From Ramazzottius varieornatus (Eukaryota; Tardigrada; Eutardigrada; Parachela; Ramazzottiidae): a stretch of DNA of 64,000 bases. Below the pieces are notes generated by a model. It made no database searches. It was given only the letters and a program-made list of their open reading frames with translations, and had not been told where the DNA came from. The DNA lies in contig BDGG01000001.1 of the NCBI GenBank assembly GCA_001949185.1, positions 7,204,149 through 7,268,148 of the forward strand, written 5' to 3'. The position numbers and the translations under genes are program-made. This document shows positions 59,342 through 64,000 of this stretch, piece by piece. Every line of letters starts with the position of its first letter. Position 1 is the first letter of the stretch.

Positions 59342-62300
59342 CAGAGATGAGCAGGTATTAGAACTGGAACATTTCGCTTCGCTACCGCTTTGCTTCGATC
59401 TTACTTCCCGCTGTAGTTTCGCTATGAATTTTCGAAGGTCGCTTTCCGCTATGGACCGCTATAGAAATATTTTTGAAAATATTAATGTTTACTGGAAGCA
59501 TTTTGCAGCAGGCTTGCTCTTCGCGATTAGATCAAGAAGATCTTGATTGACATTACAAAATAATAGTCTGTCGAAATTCAGATCATTGGTATGAAGTCTA
59601 ATCTCATTAAGAATTCTTCCCGAAATATTGAAAATTCGCTCGATACCAGCGGTAGTCGCAGACGCACATAAAATTTGCTTAGCTATCACACACATCCTCT
59701 TGAAAATGTCTTGCGTTTCTTTCATCCGGTAGAAGTTCAAAGGGTTCTCGCCGCTCCAGTCGTTGTTCAGATAGAGCTCATATTCTGCTTCAACCGTAAT
59801 CGCTGGACTCTGCTTAGTCTTGGCCAGAGGGACTTCGTCTTCCATAAAGCTGAACAATTCCGATGCTCCTTCGGCTTTCTTTGACGTACTGAAAGAACAA
59901 ACCAGCCTAGTGAATATACGCAAATTTCGGTATTGTCTCGTAGTGATATATTTATCTATTTTTTTAATATTTGAAAATCAAAGCATACCCTCTGCTACTG
60001 CTTGCGAGAGGAGTGGTATCGCAAGGTCCTGCTAACTTCACTTCTCGCATCATACGCAGAATGACCTCCCGGGTTCTTTTTTCGGTTTCGACAGCTCTCT
60101 TTGATCCTCTGCAAAAACTAAGCTTGAAAGAAGGATCTAAAAACGAAATCGCCAAGTACAAGTCATCTTCCTCCAGTTTGTCGAACCGTTCTTCGAGAAG
60201 TCCAAGTAGCTCCAAGGTGAAGGCTTCCAGCAACGGGTACTCTCCAGCAGCCACTAAACTGTGCAAATGCACCCGAAGACCGTACAAAATAGGCAATACC
60301 TGACAGATGGCCGGTATGCTATCACGTTGCAATCCCAGAAAGGCCGTTTGAAATGGCGCAGTTGTTTTAACGAACTGTTTCAAAATGATTTCGTAATCAG
60401 GAGAAAGACGGTACTTCTTCTCAAGACCCACTTTGTCCCAGTCCATCTGCAACGCGTGCTCGGCCATGATGAAGTTGCTGTTCCAGCGAGTGGCACAACG
60501 CGCTTTCAAGGCTCGTCCGAACTCTTTCTCTACAGCTTCTGTCATGCTCACGGAATTCCGAATGCTCGAAACAACTGACGCCAGCGCTTCTACCGCTTTG
60601 TTGACCACTGCACGCTTTTTCACGGGCTTTTTGACCACTAGCTGGAGTGAATGTACCACACATCGAACCTACGAGAAAACCAAATAATACAAATGGTAAC
60701 CCAACCGAGCAGAAATATTTAAAAAGTTTCGTGAAGCTGGGAAAAAGTATCGCACCAGAATTTTTCTTTCGGGAAGTAAACAATATTTTCGGAGGAGAAT
60801 TTCTGCTACTTCATTAGCCAAGTTGTTGTCCACGTCGAGTTCCTCAGGATCGACGGGATCGAACTCTTCGTCATCGGCAGTCGCTTGTTCGAGTTCTTGA
60901 ATATCTTCCTGATGGCTTTCTTGTTGAAGTGAGTCATCATCTGCAACAAACCACGAGTAAATGCAAGATACTTTTCCAGTCAGACAAGTGACTAAACCGT
61001 AGGATAGCTCACGGCGGTACCTGAGCTATCGGCAGGGCTGTTGAATTCATAGAACTGCGGAAACCAGTCTTTCAATGCGCAAATGATATTGCTTCCATTG
61101 TCCGTACCCACGTAGAAAATCTTCCTTTGCAGACCGTAATCCGCAATCACCTCCACTGTCAAGTTGAGTATCGCTTCAGCTGTATGTGAGCCTTTGAAGC
61201 GAGGACAGACGAGAAGGAAATTGCTCAAGCGAAACTTCTCGTCGATGAAATGGACACTGATGCCGAGGTACCCACGCTGACGTTTACTGCTCCAAATGTC
61301 GATGTTAATCGTCACTGCGTCCGCTTTGTCCAACAGTCTGACTAGCGCAGCTTTGATATTGACTTACTGCGCAGGTAGAAGCGTTTTGGCGATTCGGTGC
61401 CTCTTCGGCCACTACAAGTACGAAATAGCTGTGCCGATATGACGTCATGCGCCCATATGGAAAATAATAGGCTTTACCTCTAAACTACTGTCTGCAACTT
61501 TGATAGCTTTATCATAGGACGAGTGACCGAGCATGGACGGCGCGATCATAGTTTGCACCTGGATAAGTGCCACGGCTTCGCCCAGACGGATCTGCTTGGA
61601 ATGCTTCCGTCCAAGTCGCTTCTTCTTCGCCGAAGGAAAGTAATCGACGAGCGTACCATTGTCCGCTTTTCGTTTCGCTTCTTCCGACGATGCATTGAAC
61701 GTTACCACCTCCTAGTACCAGAAATACAATTGAAAACAAGGTTACGGGAATTCAATCCCAGCTATCCGGGTAAATATGATGGCTGTTAAAGTTCCGGAGA
61801 GGGGATCATTACCTGGTTTTCGTTGTGGAAAGTCAACACATGGCTTTTGAAGTTACTGTAGCCGTCCCGGGATTATATCTTCTTCTCAATCTTCTTTTCC
61901 TTCGGGCACAGACGACAGTTCCCGGGATGAACTACGTAGCTCTTGCTGTTCTTCGATTCTCTGGCGGTAGCTAACGACGTGAAAAAGGTGGAGTCGAATT
62001 CTTCCGCCTTCCGGTCGCGGTCTCCACTCGATGCTTCCGACGCTTCCACATCGTCATCTTCGTCGATGACAATCTCCGTAGCGGCCATCCTTCAGCAGTT
62101 CTCTCGAAAATCAACCAAACCTCTTGTACACTTCGCACAGCCGATGGTACAAGTTTTCATGGAAGAGCGAAAGTCAAGATTTCATCAGAAGATGCGTTAG
62201 ACAACTAGAGTTAAGAGATTAGTCGCCCTCTTGCGACAACTTGTGCCGTATGGTGTGCTTGATTTTGCAATCGCTTAGTCATTTCTCACTCGAAGGTTTA

Positions 62301-62572
62301 CATGGGTGGTTGTCCTCTAAGAACTATATGCATTTGGAACGATAATCGCTCGTTCAACTCTGAAAAAACTGTGACTTTTTACATTTACCAAAGCGGAATT
62401 CGGCTTTCCGCTCCGCTTTGATCGTTTTACCGCTTTCGTAGTTTTCTACGAATTCCGCTTCGCTACGTCCAGTTTTGGCCAAAGCTCCGTCCGCTATAGT
62501 TTCGCTACAAAGCGAAGCGAAGCGGACAGCGACCACGAAAACGCTACGCCGCTCCAAAACTGCTCATCCCTG
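59342..62572 (-). mobile_element. hAT superfamily DNA transposon, near complete
   Basis: 3231 bp. The left end CAGAGATGAGCAG and the right end (reverse complement CAGGGATGAGCAG) match at 12 of 13 bases, and an exact 8-bp GTCACAAG duplication flanks them, as expected of hAT. The subterminal regions at both ends (about 59380-59470 and 62390-62560) are crowded with GCGAAGCG/CGCTTCGC-type words, likely transposase binding sites. It carries one minus-strand transposase. The single TIR mismatch and two nonsense codons suggest a young but probably inactive copy. Confidence 0.95.
59489..62088 (-). pseudogene. hAT transposase (BED finger, RNase H-like, dimerisation domain) with two in-frame TAA codons
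   Basis: Six exons (62088-61813, 61711-61478, 61411-61021, 60940-60756, 60668-59989, 59888-59489) join in perfect phase to a 721-codon frame interrupted only by TAA at 61875-61873 and at 61366-61364. Order: acidic start, BED finger (CRLCPKE ... FKSHVLTFH, with the first TAA between the Cys and His pairs), AKTLLPAQ (second TAA follows), first catalytic Asp in VTINIDIWSS, second in FYVGTDNGSNI, an acidic insertion, CVVHSLQLVV and RWNSNFIM, then the C-terminal hAT dimerisation block with the catalytic Glu region (TAGIERIFNISGRILNE). Frame, splice sites and catalytic residues are otherwise intact, so the damage is recent. An unusual short intron removing the first TAA is conceivable but has no good sites. 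Confidence 0.85.
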
Positions 62573-62580
62573 GTCACAAG
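62573..62580. repeat. Right 8-bp target-site duplication of the hAT element
   Basis: Exact copy of GTCACAAG found at 59334-59341. Confidence 0.9.
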
Positions 62581-63341
62581 ACCCGCAAACCGCAAATATG
62601 TTTATGTGTGCGCACTGTACCCGGGCATAAGAACTTGGGGAAAGCCCGAGATATCGATTACGTTTTTGTACTAGTGCCCGAGATCGGATTGATCCGTTTG
62701 TTTCTGGGCTGAAGACTGCAATAAGTACTGTACGAGTACTTCGCTGCTGGAGAACCGCAGGAGGTCCTTCCGGGCTGGCACTTCCGCCAGAAGTACGAGT
62801 ACGAACTGCACCAGTCCCTCAGTGACGGGCATCAGGATGAACAGTCTAGTGCGTTAGGGCAACATGCAAGCTGCGTTTACTTCACGTTTACGACAAAGAA
62901 GTATAAGCCTTCTTCATTAACCATTTTGTCTTGACATCGATTTTTGTCGTTGCATGCGTCGAGAAGCGCGCAGCAGCGTTCTCTGCTCGCTCACGTATGC
63001 GCCAGTATACCCGGGGGTGTGGTAAAGCTTCCACCACCACGTTGAGAGTCCGGAAAATTCCGCCGACAAAACGCGCACTCAACAGCTGTTCAACTTTGCA
63101 GGTTCTTTTCTCCATGACTCCCTCAGTCCTTCTTCGACAAGCTCTTTGCATCTCTTTGCTTGTTGTTGAGTGCTTAACCTGACCCTTTGGGAAAGGATTA
63201 TTCATCTCCTGAGTGCGGGAAGATTGTGTAGATTAGACTTTGTTGCGGATCGTAAGAGGACGACGGATTCTCGACGCACCTGATTTGTACGTGGAGAGAT
63301 CTCATACAGATCAGCATAATCTGGCTCAGAGGGACTTTTAG
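62581..63341. other. Intergenic gap before the last gene
   Basis: No supported gene. The right part should contain the 5' UTR and promoter of the gene starting at 63342. Confidence 0.4.
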
Positions 63342-63746
63342 ATGACACAGAAATCCGCTCTCCGGGATCTGCTACGAGTTATCAAGAAGAACGGAACGGA
63401 TCGACTCTTCGTCGTTGCAGACGCTGGCATGAAACGGAATAGTCCAAGCATGGCCAGCCTTCCGGCGATTCGTGATCGCGCCAGTCGCAGTGGGGTGGTT
63501 CGCTCTCGGGCAGGCACCATCGACTCGGATTCTGGATATTCCGAGCTTGTACCCTCAGTACCCAGCACCCCTCCAGTGCGTGGAAGCACCAAGAGGCCCA
63601 GCTCTGGTAACAGCAACAACAGTCATCATAACGATGATGTCTTTCCCGTGACGATCCCCTATGGCAGCCGCAGCTCTGGAAGGAAAGCTGCCAAAATTTC
63701 AAGGGATAATGCGTCTCCTGATGAGCGTTTCGACGATATGGGGTGA
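63342..63746 (+). CDS. First exon of an unrecognised Ser-rich protein (partial gene)
   Basis: The frame opens MTQKSALRDLLRVIKKNGTD and RLFVVADAGM, then becomes low-complexity and Ser/Pro/Asn/Arg-rich (DSDSGYSELVPSVPSTPPVR, SSGNSNNSHHNDDVFP) and ends DERFDDMG at a TGA that overlaps a good donor (GG|GTGAGC at about 63744). The true exon therefore probably ends there and the gene continues downstream, perhaps outside the window. A second open stretch up to 63918 (DANLFGRFVDQKSVLAWPSH) may be part of it, but its acceptor is unclear. The function is not recognised. Composition and a short structured N-terminus suggest a regulatory or adaptor protein; that is weak inference. Confidence 0.5.
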   Translation: MTQKSALRDLLRVIKKNGTDRLFVVADAGMKRNSPSMASLPAIRDRASRSGVVRSRAGTIDSDSGYSELVPSVPSTPPVRGSTKRPSSGNSNNSHHNDDVFPVTIPYGSRSSGRKAAKISRDNASPDERFDDMG

Positions 63747-64000
63747 GCTCTTGAATCTCGTGGGCTGGAATAATGTGAGATTTTTGTCGTACACAGCGGA
63801 TGACGCAAACCTGTTCGGTCGATTCGTTGATCAAAAGTCTGTGCTTGCGTGGCCATCTCATTTCCCAGCCTTTCTCAGAAACCTTCGGGATGGAAGTGTT
63901 ATAGTCTTTTCGTCCTGATGAGTTTCTGATGAATACTGTCCCTGAAGAGACTACAAAATTTTGTTTGGTTTCGGGAACGAAGGACTTGGAGGTGCTGGGA

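Noticed and set aside
1-64000. CRISPR arrays, bacterial operons, riboswitches
   Set aside because: The window is spliced nuclear animal DNA; no regularly spaced direct repeats or bacterial-type signals were seen.

Overview
This is a window of nuclear DNA from a small invertebrate animal. The genes are split by many short introns (mostly 50-250 bp, GT-AG). They encode animal-specific proteins: Integrator subunit 1, a Kirre/Neph-type adhesion receptor, menin, VTI1B, an MFSD6-like transporter, an AFG1-like ATPase and trehalase. Gene density, intron size and a secreted LEA-like protein fit a tardigrade-like ecdysozoan. That placement is inference; I cannot confirm the species. Exon models were read by eye from reading frame, splice sites and family similarity. 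Every multi-exon model below keeps phase from start to stop, apart from one pseudogenised transposase.

Layout. 1-1033 (-): 5' part of a trehalase gene that runs off the left edge. 8446-15553 (+): INTS1, 21 exons, apparently short at its C-terminus. 16004-17665 (-): two-RRM RNA-binding protein. 18.5-36.3 kb: about 18 kb with no convincing gene, upstream of 36307-40316 (+), a five-Ig Kirre/Neph receptor. 41895-43948 (+): AFG1L with two apparent GC-AG introns. 45028-46152 (-): VTI1B SNARE. 46838-47660 (+): HTH protein resembling the Tc1-transposase DNA-binding region but without a catalytic domain. 48312-50187 (+): aldo-keto reductase. 50354-52166 (-): MFSD6-like transporter. 54354-55187 (-): secreted LEA-like protein. 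55867-58888 (+): menin. 59342-62572: near-complete hAT transposon with a perfect 8-bp target duplication and a six-exon transposase broken by two TAA codons. 63342 onward (+): start of an unrecognised Ser-rich gene.

Repeats. The most unusual signal is a dispersed foldback family built on a CCAAGTGGCGCAC / GTGCGCCACTTGG stem with a short ATTGGCTG-like loop. At least twelve loci are visible, nine of them inside introns of INTS1, menin, the AKR and the HTH gene, often as tandem pairs. Three other terminal-inverted-repeat elements lie at 6681-7289, 18012-18472 and 44043-44220.

The genes are mostly unrelated housekeeping, signalling and membrane genes, not one pathway. Trehalase and the LEA-like protein are the two with a possible stress or desiccation link.
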